Assembly: GCA_030623035.1 (NCBI GenBank)
Contig: JAUXFK010000122.1
Coordinates: 1 to 8,512 of the forward strand
Direction of reading: 5' to 3'
DNA: 8,512 bases
Source: Deltaproteobacteria bacterium
GTDB lineage: Bacteria; Desulfobacterota; UBA8473
Part shown: in pieces, positions 1-5,600 of the stretch
How the letters are laid out: the number at the start of each line of letters is the position of its first letter
Numbering within the stretch: the first letter of the stretch is position 1
Notes under the pieces: model-generated
The model's database searches: none
What the model was told of the DNA's origin: nothing
Seen by the model: the letters and a program-made list of their open reading frames with translations, nothing else
Position numbers and translations under genes: made by a program

Positions 1-148
1 GTTTTACCTCATTAACATCGAAAGGATTCCATCCTAGCATAGATAATAACCGCAAAATAACACCCGACTTAATTGAGGCCTCATCTGACATGAGGATTGA
101 TTTATCATTGCGAATCTCATTAATTGCAGATACAAGCCTTTCTTTCAT
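1..148 (-). CDS. HsdR N-terminal-domain-like protein, 5' part only
   Basis: The reverse strand from 148 down to the window edge is open for 49 codons and begins MKERLVSAINEIR. It continues with a segment reading EASIKSGVILRLLSMLGW followed by NPFDVNEVK. This matches the opening of the type I restriction enzyme R-subunit N-terminal nuclease domain (HSDR_N) and of related predicted stand-alone type IV nucleases, where a helix 'xEAxxKxxVILPLLxxLGWxPFDxxEV' precedes the PD-(D/E)XK core. The catalytic residues would lie beyond the edge, so activity cannot be judged. ATG at 148 is preferred because GAGGT lies four bases upstream. An in-frame ATG at 163 has no ribosome binding site. Only the 5' end is visible, so I cannot tell a full HsdR (about 1000 residues) from a small HSDR_N-only protein. 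The family call is fairly sure; the system type is not. Confidence 0.65.
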   Translation of the reverse strand, partial: MKERLVSAINEIRNDKSILMSDEASIKSGVILRLLSMLGWNPFDVNEVK

Positions 149-173
149 CGTGACCTCATTCATTTATTGGAAA

Positions 174-190
174 GCTAACATAATATTAGC
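174..190. promoter_or_regulatory. Imperfect palindrome over a -10-like box upstream of the hsdR-like gene
   Basis: GCTAA (174-178) and TTAGC (186-190) form an inverted repeat around a 7-base AT-rich centre. On the minus strand this centre contains TATTAT (complement of 180-185), one mismatch from a sigma70 -10 box and about 32 bases upstream of the start codon at 148. No good -35 element is visible. A dyad over a -10 box is the usual position for a repressor site. The operator role is inference. Confidence 0.3.
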
Positions 191-228
191 AAACACTTAC
201 AGCCAGTAGTTTATGATATTGAAACACA

Positions 229-266
229 AAGTGCAACATGAAAAAATGATAAAACAAGTTGCGCTT
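229..266. repeat. Hairpin, 9-bp stem with a 20-base loop
   Basis: AAGTGCAAC (229-237) pairs with GTTGCGCTT (258-266) through nine pairs, one of them T-G. It lies about 80 bases upstream of the hsdR-like start on the minus strand. No T-run follows on either strand, so it is not a classical terminator. It could be a regulatory dyad or structured leader; the function is unknown. Confidence 0.35.
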
Positions 267-316
267 GGTTGTAGTCGTATGATATTGGATGTGATAGATA
301 TTTCCTGGGTTGAGCG

Positions 317-344
317 GTTCACCGTTCACGGTTCCGGGTTGAAA
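317..344. repeat. Four tandem heptanucleotide units (GTTCACC type)
   Basis: The units GTTCACC, GTTCACG, GTTCCGG and GTTGAAA follow each other without gaps, giving an exact 7-base period. Such degenerate GTTCxxG heptads occur between genes in many environmental anaerobes. No coding role is apparent. Confidence 0.5.
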
Positions 345-482
345 CGACCTGGCTGACTGTTAGAAAAAGGAAAACACTTTGACAGGAGTAGATATAACGT
401 TTCACCAAATGGGTGAAGGAGACTAATCTGAGCCGCATCTCAATCGCTATAAATAAAGTTAAGGATATCAATAGACTATAAC

Positions 483-503
483 CTTTGAACCTTGAACCCC
501 TGG
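483..503. repeat. Heptanucleotide repeat in the opposite orientation
   Basis: CTTTGAA, CCTTGAA and CCCCTGG form a 7-base periodic run. Read on the minus strand it gives GTTCAAG and GTTCAAA, the same repeat type as at 317-344 but inverted. CTGGC then recurs at 500-504, 511-515 and 520-524. Confidence 0.4.
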
Positions 504-800
504 CCCAGACCTGGCTTCCCTGGCTCATTGCAGAGCACCAGGGATATTGTCAGCATAGTAATGGTGGGAATGCATGGTAAACAGCACCAGGGCAGGCCTG
601 AACATGGAACCGCTCAGTTTAGGTATTATATAATATACTAAACATAAGGACGTAGGATATTAATGATAGACAAAAGCTGCAACGAGCACGAGTCGCGCTG
701 CACAATACGAAACCGCGGTGGCCTATCGGGTCAATCCCCAGGGAAAACTGAAAGAAGCTTCCAATTTACTTTGTATAGAGTTACATGGACTGTATTTTTA

Positions 801-829
801 TTGACAGTACACAATGTTTGGGTTAGATA
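801..829 (+). promoter_or_regulatory. Weak sigma70-like promoter candidate
   Basis: TTGACA (801-806) is a perfect -35 consensus. At the standard 17-base spacing the -10 region reads TAGATA (824-829), only a partial match. A better TATAAG (828-833) lies at a 21-base spacing, which is too long. If real, it would give a leader of about 190 bases for the gene at 1024. Confidence 0.25.
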
Positions 830-1023
830 TAAGCTTAAACCTATACGGTGCAATAATAAAAGCAATAGTTAAAGATCGTAGGTTCCACTCAAGATAATTA
901 TTAGAAAGGATTAATACAGGAGAAGGGCTTGTTATTCGCTCTAGATACGCCACTTTATGAATTGGCTCTCCCTTGAACATTGTCTCTGTTGCAAGTATGC
1001 TTTTATAAAGGAGATATGATAAT

Positions 1024-1527
1024 ATGTATGAGGAGAAAGAGGAAAAGTTTACCAGGGAAAAAATAAAGGAAGGTGTTGAAAAATTTCTCGAATATGTCGG
1101 GTATACGATCCTGGAACCGAAGTATATAGGTTTTTCCCTGCCTGACATCCATGTCCAAAGAAAAGAAGGCGATAAAAAATACGAAATAGTCGGAGTAATA
1201 AAGAGAGACATAAGCCAGGCCCTGGAGGGATTTAGAGAACTGGCTGCTGCTAAGTGTGTCCTGGGGCACAAGGTGGATTACGCACTGATACTCCCCCCTG
1301 TGAGTGAGTACTTCTTCCTTGCATTCCTTATTAGAGAGGAAGAATGGTGGTTTACTGTTAAAGATCATTCCTTTATGTGGTGGCTGGTCAATCCGGATAG
1401 GGAGAAAGTGGATTGTCTCGTGGGTTGGCCTCTGGACAAGAAGTTTGGAGATTATTTCAGTCTACCCTCCAGCGCCGATGGGATTATATCTCAGGAAGCG
1501 GCCCGAAAAATGGATGAGGATTTCTGA
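1024..1527 (+). CDS. Unrecognised 167-residue protein, possible degenerate PD-(D/E)XK fold
   Basis: The frame starts at ATG 1024 behind AAGGAG (1008-1013), ten bases away, and ends in TGA. The protein is acidic and soluble, with no signal peptide or membrane segment. A charged N-terminal helix (residues 1-25) precedes PDI at 40-42, a strand ending GVIK (57-60), a helix with FRELAAAK (70-77), a strand DYALILPP (85-92), and a Trp-rich tail with EEWWF (106-110) and MWWLVNP (118-124). The order Pro-Asp, strand ending x-x-Lys, helix, strand is that of restriction endonuclease-like folds. The acidic residue expected two before Lys60 is Val58, with Glu54 as a possible migrated substitute. If the fold is right, the protein may be inactive or a relative such as a DNA-binding subunit. 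I do not recognise a named family. It is flanked by gene-free DNA on the left and a 177-base gap on the right, so it is probably transcribed alone. Confidence 0.75.
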   Translation: MYEEKEEKFTREKIKEGVEKFLEYVGYTILEPKYIGFSLPDIHVQRKEGDKKYEIVGVIKRDISQALEGFRELAAAKCVLGHKVDYALILPPVSEYFFLAFLIREEEWWFTVKDHSFMWWLVNPDREKVDCLVGWPLDKKFGDYFSLPSSADGIISQEAARKMDEDF

Positions 1528-1704
1528 GAGTCTTTCTAAACTTTGGTACGACTAGCATAGCCTTTAACCCTTAAATAGTGTCCATTCATCAATGGTCCTT
1601 TTGCCTAACCTCTGTATCAGACTCAAATTTTAATCGCTTCGCTTTCCTTGACCTTGAATAAGATTACCCATTTCTCGATGGACACGAAATAGAAAGGAGA
1701 TACT

Positions 1705-2607
1705 ATGGATCGCAGGGAGTTTCTCAGATTAACGGTAATCAGTGGTGTTGGTCTTTTCCTTCCCTGTAATATGAGTTCATTTTTTCGCACAGCCGATGCA
1801 TCTGAAAACACCCGCCTTGTTGTTGCAAAAGGTGAATCTCCTTCTAAAATTACAAGGGCTGCTATTGATGCATTTGGGGGGATAAAGCACTTTATTGGAA
1901 GAGGGGATATCGTAGTGATAAAACCCAACATTGGATGGGACAGACTGCCGGAACATGCAGCCAATACGAACCCTGAGGTGGTTGCAGAAGTGGTGAGGCT
2001 CTGTTTTGAGGCAGGGGCAAAAAAGGTTAAGGTCTTTGACCGGTCAGTGAATGACCCGCGTAGGTGCTATGTGCAAAGCGGAATTGCTGAATCGGCAAAG
2101 GCCCTGGGCGCAGAGGTTAAATATGTAGATGACAGGAAGTTCAAGGAAATGAAGCTAAACGGCCAGGTGCTAAAGACGTGGCCGCTCTACACAGAGATCT
2201 TTGAGGCGGACAAGGTAATAAATATCCCGATTGCAAAACATCACGGTCTTGCAAAAATCACAATGGCAATGAAAAACTGGATGGGTGTAATGGGCGGTTC
2301 GAGGAGGCAGATACACCAGAAGCTGGATCAGAGCCTTGTGGATATTTCATTGGCTATTAAGCCGACCCTTACTGTGCTTGATGCTGTACGCATTCTGGTA
2401 GCAAACGGTCCGCAGGGCGGGAGTCTTGCAGATGTGAGGAGACTGAATACGGTTATCGTGGGTATGGATCAGGTTGCAGTAGACGCTTTCGGGGCTACGC
2501 TTTTTGGAATGAAGGGAAGTGACATCGGATACATAAGGATTGCTGCTGAGGCTGGTCTGGGAACCATGGACCTTTCAAAGATAAATATTAAAAGGATCAC
2601 GGTCTAA
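1705..2607 (+). CDS. DUF362 domain protein with Tat-type N-terminus
   Basis: Start ATG 1705 follows AAAGGAGA by a few bases. The N-terminus has the twin-arginine motif RREFL (residues 3-7), a short hydrophobic stretch (9-20), and a plausible cleavage zone near ADAS (30-33), so export in folded form is likely. The body is a DUF362 domain: DIVVIKPNIGW (68-78), TNPEVVAEVV (88-97), IPIAKHHGLAKITMAMKNWMG (174-194), LDAVRILVANGPQGG (225-239) and DQVAVDAFGATLFG (255-268). At 300 residues it is a single-domain member without its own ferredoxin cysteine motifs. DUF362 has no settled biochemical role, but members are often found beside or fused to 4Fe-4S proteins. Here the next gene, 79 bases downstream on the same strand, is a polyferredoxin fusion, so the two are probably co-transcribed and may act together at the outer face of the membrane. 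The family is certain; the function is open. Confidence 0.9.
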   Translation: MDRREFLRLTVISGVGLFLPCNMSSFFRTADASENTRLVVAKGESPSKITRAAIDAFGGIKHFIGRGDIVVIKPNIGWDRLPEHAANTNPEVVAEVVRLCFEAGAKKVKVFDRSVNDPRRCYVQSGIAESAKALGAEVKYVDDRKFKEMKLNGQVLKTWPLYTEIFEADKVINIPIAKHHGLAKITMAMKNWMGVMGGSRRQIHQKLDQSLVDISLAIKPTLTVLDAVRILVANGPQGGSLADVRRLNTVIVGMDQVAVDAFGATLFGMKGSDIGYIRIAAEAGLGTMDLSKINIKRITV

Positions 2608-2686
2608 CCAAAGCCCATGATCCGAATGAGTTTATTTCTGATTTGCTGATAAAAAGAATCATCTATCCATCAAACGGTCTGAATTC

Positions 2687-4231
2687 ATGCAAAACCTTAG
2701 AAGGGCTACACAGGGGATATTTTTACTGATATTTGTATTTCTTTTTTTACAGACAGAGTCAAAAGGAGCGGATAGACTCGGTTACCCTGTAAAGCTCTTC
2801 CTTGATTTCGATCCTCTTATTTTTATCACCACGATTCTCTCTGCTCATACTGTTGTAAAGGCACTCTGTTTTTCCCTTATTGTAATGATTGCCACCGCAA
2901 TACTCGGAAGGGTATTCTGCGGGTGGGTGTGTCCTCTGGGCACCCTGAACCATATCATGGGTTCCCTGAAAAAGCGGCGGTCTGATACAATGAACAGGGA
3001 TTGGTACAGAGTAAAATACTATATACTGATATTCCTCGTTGTTTCCTCTTTGTTTACCCTTCAGATTGTAGGGATTATGGATCCCATATCACTGCTTATT
3101 AGGTCTCTCTCAATAAGTGTCTATCCCTTATTTAGTTACACCATTAGATCTGTCTTTGATACGATATATGATTTACATCCCGCAGGCATCGTCGATATAT
3201 CAGAATCGATATACGACTTACTCAAAAAAGGTATTCTGTCTTTTAACCAGCCTTTCTTCAACCAGGGTGTTTTCATAGGTTTGATATTCTTTATCATACT
3301 CGGTTTGAACCTTTTAGAGAGGAGATTCTGGTGCAGGTATCTCTGCCCGCTCGGTGCTTTACTCGGAATCCTTTCAAGGTATTCTCTTCTGAAAAGGTCA
3401 GTGAGCGAAGGGTGCAATGAATGCGGGTCGTGCGCTTCTGTGTGTCAGGGGAGCGCATCCCCTGATAAAAGAGAGGATTGGAAATCTGCAGAGTGCCTGT
3501 ACTGCTGGAACTGTGAGAATGTATGCCCCCAGGATACAGTCAGATTCGGATTCTTCAAAAAAGGGGAAAGCGCAGATATTGACCTTGGAAGAAGGAGGAT
3601 GGTAACCGCCATGCTCTCCGGTGCACTCGCTGTTCCTTTATTGAGGACGACCCCTCTTTCAAAATCCAATATCTCATCTCCTAAACTCATCAGACCGCCC
3701 GGAGCGCTTGAGGAAAAAGAGTTTCTCAAAAGATGCGTCAAATGCGGAGAATGCATGAAGGTATGCATTACCAATGGGCTTCAGCCTACGTTTCTTGAGG
3801 CAGGCATAGAGGGGATATGGTCGCCCGTGCTTGTTCCGGTTATTGGGTATTGTGAGTTCAGATGCACGCTCTGCGGTCAGGTCTGCCCGACAGGCGCTAT
3901 AAAAGAGTTAGAGATAAAGGAAAAAAAGGAAGTCAAGATAGGGCTTGCAATGATAGACAAAAGCAGGTGTCTGCCCTATGCCCATGCAACACCCTGTATA
4001 GTATGCGAGGAGGTATGTCCCACACCCAAAAAGGCCATATGGTTTGAGAGTGCTAAAGTGAAAAACAGGCTGGGAATGGAGACTGTTATACAACAGCCAA
4101 GGGTAGACCTCGAACTCTGTATAGGATGCGGCATATGCGAGACAAAATGCCCGGTGAAGAGCCGGCCTGCAATCTATGTAACGAGCATCGGTGAGTCACG
4201 GTCAAAGCAAAATCAGCTTTTACTATCGTAG
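2687..4231 (+). CDS. NapH-NapG-like fusion: membrane ferredoxin joined to a polyferredoxin
   Basis: The first half is NapH-like. It has hydrophobic segments at about 10-22, 57-75, 111-130 and 195-209 and two Cys-x3-Cys-Pro motifs next to the membrane (C78/C82 in FCGWVCPLG and C216/C220 in WCRYLCPLG). Two 4Fe-4S motifs follow (C243, C246, C249, C253 and C270, C273, C276, C280). A twin-arginine-like segment comes next (GRRRMV, 301-306, then a small hydrophobic stretch to about 319). The second half resembles NapG, with RPPGALEE (336-343) and four more cluster motifs (C350-C360, C389-C400, C428-C444, C478-C488). NapG and NapH are normally separate proteins that pass electrons from quinol toward periplasmic nitrate reductase. 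Their fusion with a retained internal export-like signal suggests clusters on both sides of the membrane. No napA, napB or napC is visible, so a nitrate role should not be assumed. The start ATG lacks a clear ribosome binding site, and an in-frame stop at 2639 limits extension. Partner candidate: the upstream DUF362 protein. Confidence 0.88.
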   Translation: MQNLRRATQGIFLLIFVFLFLQTESKGADRLGYPVKLFLDFDPLIFITTILSAHTVVKALCFSLIVMIATAILGRVFCGWVCPLGTLNHIMGSLKKRRSDTMNRDWYRVKYYILIFLVVSSLFTLQIVGIMDPISLLIRSLSISVYPLFSYTIRSVFDTIYDLHPAGIVDISESIYDLLKKGILSFNQPFFNQGVFIGLIFFIILGLNLLERRFWCRYLCPLGALLGILSRYSLLKRSVSEGCNECGSCASVCQGSASPDKREDWKSAECLYCWNCENVCPQDTVRFGFFKKGESADIDLGRRRMVTAMLSGALAVPLLRTTPLSKSNISSPKLIRPPGALEEKEFLKRCVKCGECMKVCITNGLQPTFLEAGIEGIWSPVLVPVIGYCEFRCTLCGQVCPTGAIKELEIKEKKEVKIGLAMIDKSRCLPYAHATPCIVCEEVCPTPKKAIWFESAKVKNRLGMETVIQQPRVDLELCIGCGICETKCPVKSRPAIYVTSIGESRSKQNQLLLS

Positions 4232-4276
4232 AGACGCCGATCACGTTTTTCAAACAAGCATAATTTGTATCATTTT

Positions 4277-4335
4277 AGCGCGATGAAATAGAAAGCTATC
4301 AGCAAGCTTCAACGACGGTCAAATTTTATCGCGTT
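4277..4335 (+). other. Stem-loop downstream of the polyferredoxin gene
   Basis: AGCGCGATGAAAT (4277-4289) pairs with ATTTTATCGCGTT (4323-4335) over 13 positions, two of them G-T. The 33-base loop holds a minor stem, AAGCT (4293-4297) with AGCTT (4305-4309). It begins 46 bases after the stop codon. A T-run occurs only at 4357-4362, too far away for a standard intrinsic terminator. It could protect the 3' end of the upstream mRNA. Confidence 0.4.
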
Positions 4336-4363
4336 CAATTGTTACGGATAATTAAGTTTTTTC

Positions 4364-4392
4364 TTGACGATATGTACATATAAAGGTATCTT
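4364..4392 (+). promoter_or_regulatory. Sigma70-type promoter with a 12-bp palindrome in the spacer
   Basis: TTGACG (4364-4369) and TATCTT (4387-4392) are separated by exactly 17 bases, giving 5/6 and 4/6 matches to consensus. The spacer contains ATATGTACATAT (4370-4381), a perfect palindrome and a natural operator position. Transcription would start near 4399 and give a leader of about 145 bases before the EF-hand gene at 4545. The promoter call is good; the regulator is unknown. Confidence 0.55.
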
Positions 4393-4406
4393 TTTTCCAA
4401 AAAAGG

Positions 4407-4474
4407 GGAACAGGGCATATACATTTCAAAGACAAATAAATCGTTGGGAAATGTATAAGACCGCACCCTGTTTC
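4407..4474 (+). promoter_or_regulatory. Two-tier stem-loop at the 5' end of the EF-hand gene leader
   Basis: An outer stem pairs GGAACAGGG (4407-4415) with CCCTGTTTC (4466-4474), nine pairs with one G-T. An inner stem pairs TATACATTTC (4418-4427) with GAAATGTATA (4448-4457), ten perfect pairs. They are separated by an asymmetric internal loop (2 versus 8 bases) and closed by a 20-base loop. The structure starts just after the predicted transcription start. No T-run follows, so it is not a terminator. It may be an mRNA-stabilising 5' hairpin or a regulatory leader. I recognise no known riboswitch class. Confidence 0.5.
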
Positions 4475-4544
4475 AGTTGTAAGATTGGCTAAAGTTAGCG
4501 GTGGTTTGTATTATTTAATCAATATTTAGAAAGGAGAGTGTTAA

Positions 4545-4958
4545 ATGAGAGTAAGGGTTATTTTGGGGACAATGGTAATTTTCATGGTTTCGGTTTTTGT
4601 ATTGACCGTAACCACAGGTGTTTTTGCAGAATCATCCAAACAGTATCCTAAAAAGTTAGGGTTTATCAAGAAAATGGATAAGGATAATGATGGACGGGTA
4701 TCGAAGGAAGAGTATATCTCCAAATACACGGAAAGGTTCGATCGTCTCGATGTGAATAAGGATGGTTACCTCGACAAGGACGAAGCCGTAGCTAAAATGA
4801 AAAAGAAGGGTCTCATCAAGAGAATGGATAAGGATAATGACCTCAAGGTATCGAAAGAGGAGTTTCAGGGTTCTGACGAGAGGTTCAACCGCTTAGATGC
4901 GGACAAGGATGGTTACATTACTAAGGGAGAGACCATTAAAGGACAGTTTACGAAGTAG
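4545..4958 (+). CDS. Secreted four-EF-hand calcium-binding protein
   Basis: AAGGAG (4531-4536) sits eight bases before ATG 4545. The N-terminus is a Sec-type signal peptide: Arg at 2 and 4, a hydrophobic core at 5-24, and a likely cut after VFA (26-28). The mature part, about 109 residues, consists of four 12-residue EF loops at 45-56, 69-80, 95-106 and 118-129. They start DKDNDG, DVNKDG, DKDNDL and DADKDG, and each ends in Glu at position 12. The third loop has Leu100 in place of the conserved Gly at position 6, so it may bind calcium less well. Residues 40-80 and 90-129 are clearly duplicates. The protein is rich in Lys and Asp with no other domain and no lipobox, so it is probably free in the periplasm or outside the cell. 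The role (calcium buffer, sensor or surface-related) cannot be read from sequence. It has its own promoter and structured leader. Confidence 0.88.
   Translation: MRVRVILGTMVIFMVSVFVLTVTTGVFAESSKQYPKKLGFIKKMDKDNDGRVSKEEYISKYTERFDRLDVNKDGYLDKDEAVAKMKKKGLIKRMDKDNDLKVSKEEFQGSDERFNRLDADKDGYITKGETIKGQFTK
4674..4840 (+). repeat. Internal duplication in the EF-hand gene
   Basis: ATGGATAAGGATAATGA occurs exactly at 4674-4690 and again at 4824-4840, 150 bases (50 codons) apart. It lies in the first and third EF loops. Flanking codons are also similar, so an EF-hand pair was duplicated in tandem fairly recently or is held together by gene conversion. Confidence 0.7.
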
Positions 4959-5013
4959 GGGACGTCCCTTATCTCGCTCTATTGTTGTTGGAGTTTCAAC
5001 GGGATAGGGGATG

Positions 5014-5451
5014 TTATCTCAGCTGTTCTGCAACTGCTTGATTTAATTGTCTTTGAGCCTCTATGAGTTTCTTGTATTTAGACTCTATCTTGTCAATATT
5101 TCTAGATAAAATTGCTTTCAATAGATCCCCTTCTATTTCTGCAACATCGATCCTTCGATAGTAATCCATTGTTTCTTTCAGGTGAGCGATTACAATCTTG
5201 CCGGTCAGGATGGGATGGTTGTTCGTTACATTTGCATCTTCAAATCTTGTCCCATGTTCAAGCTCTACTTCGAGCCCGTTTCGAAAATCCTCAAGGGGGA
5301 TATCCATCCCTTTGGTGTTCACAATTTTGAGGATCATGGATGCCTCTTTCTCGGAAACCGTCGGGGAGGTCAATTCTGACCAGTCACTCAAACCGAGCTC
5401 TTTGCAAACCCTTTTCACCTCTTCAATCGTTACATACTCTGGTAACTTCAT
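5014..5451 (-). CDS. DUF5661-type small protein
   Basis: The start at 5451 is supported by AAGGAGAA (complement of 5456-5463) close upstream. The 145-residue product has no signal peptide or membrane segment. Residues 54-102 carry the features I associate with DUF5661: EDFRNGLEVELEHG (54-67), then VTNNHPILTGKIVIAHLKE (75-93) and DYYRRID (96-102). This contains the typical acidic-His-Gly element and the 'LTGKIxxAHLxE...YY' motif. An N-terminal segment of about 50 residues is unfamiliar. The C-terminal 105-143 is charged and helical, rich in Gln, Glu and Lys, and may form a coiled coil. DUF5661 proteins have no assigned function. The gene stands alone, converging on the EF-hand gene with 55 bases between stops and diverging from the acyl-CoA dehydrogenase. 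The GGGACGTCCC palindrome (4959-4968) in the convergent gap is too short to call a terminator. Confidence 0.75.
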   Translation of the reverse strand: MKLPEYVTIEEVKRVCKELGLSDWSELTSPTVSEKEASMILKIVNTKGMDIPLEDFRNGLEVELEHGTRFEDANVTNNHPILTGKIVIAHLKETMDYYRRIDVAEIEGDLLKAILSRNIDKIESKYKKLIEAQRQLNQAVAEQLR

Positions 5452-5600
5452 ATGGTTCTCCTTTTTTGGGGTTTCAAATGTATGTCTCTAGCAGTCAGTT
5501 TAGGCTATAAAGGTTTACTGATTGTATTGATTGACTTTTGAAGGTATTCTATGCATCTTTTTATAAAAAAGCAAGGGTATCCGCCTTCTTATTTTTCCTT

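Larger units (their letters stand above)
311..616. repeat. Block bounded by a 10-bp inverted repeat
   Basis: TGAGCGGTTC (311-320) is matched exactly by GAACCGCTCA (607-616), enclosing about 300 bases that hold the degenerate short repeats. The size would suit a MITE-like element, but I see no target-site duplication. A perfect 10-bp inverted match is also expected fairly often by chance in a stretch this long. Confidence 0.2.
149..1023. other. Gene-free stretch of 875 bases
   Basis: No reading frame here has a convincing start, ribosome binding site and protein-like composition. The 69-codon frames at 319-528 (minus) and 663-872 (plus) have unlikely residue composition and no family resemblance. 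The stretch instead holds the promoter region of the minus-strand hsdR-like gene, a hairpin at 229-266, heptanucleotide repeats in opposite orientations (317-344 and 483-503), three CTGGC copies at 500-524, and two copies of AGCACCAGGG (534-543 and 583-592). It ends with the leader of the gene at 1024. This looks like eroded spacer DNA, possibly with remnants of former genes. Confidence 0.6.

Noticed and set aside
319..528. A 69-codon minus-strand frame
   Set aside because: It runs across the heptanucleotide repeats, resembles no protein family, and has an unlikely composition.
663..872. A 69-codon plus-strand frame starting ATG
   Set aside because: The translation is rich in Cys, Arg and Asn with no recognisable pattern and only a weak ribosome binding site. 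Another frame in the same DNA looks more protein-like.
798..1271. A 157-codon minus-strand frame
   Set aside because: It overlaps the better supported gene at 1024 and has a shadow-type composition rich in Ser, Tyr and Phe.
1582..1595. CCATT-catc-AATGG hairpin after the gene at 1024, considered as a terminator
   Set aside because: A five-pair AT-rich stem with only a short mixed T-stretch after it is too weak to call.
2610..2686. Open frame after the DUF362 stop reading HDPNEFISDLLIKR, considered as a frameshifted C-terminal extension
   Set aside because: The DUF362 protein already has the full family length, and the piece matches no known continuation.
2687..4231. Assigning the fusion to periplasmic nitrate reductase as napH/napG
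   Set aside because: No nap catalytic or cytochrome genes are visible, and similar polyferredoxins serve other pathways, so a gene symbol is not justified.
4959..4968. GGGACGTCCC palindrome between convergent genes, considered as a terminator
   Set aside because: There is no loop and no T-run; as a dyad it is short enough to be chance.
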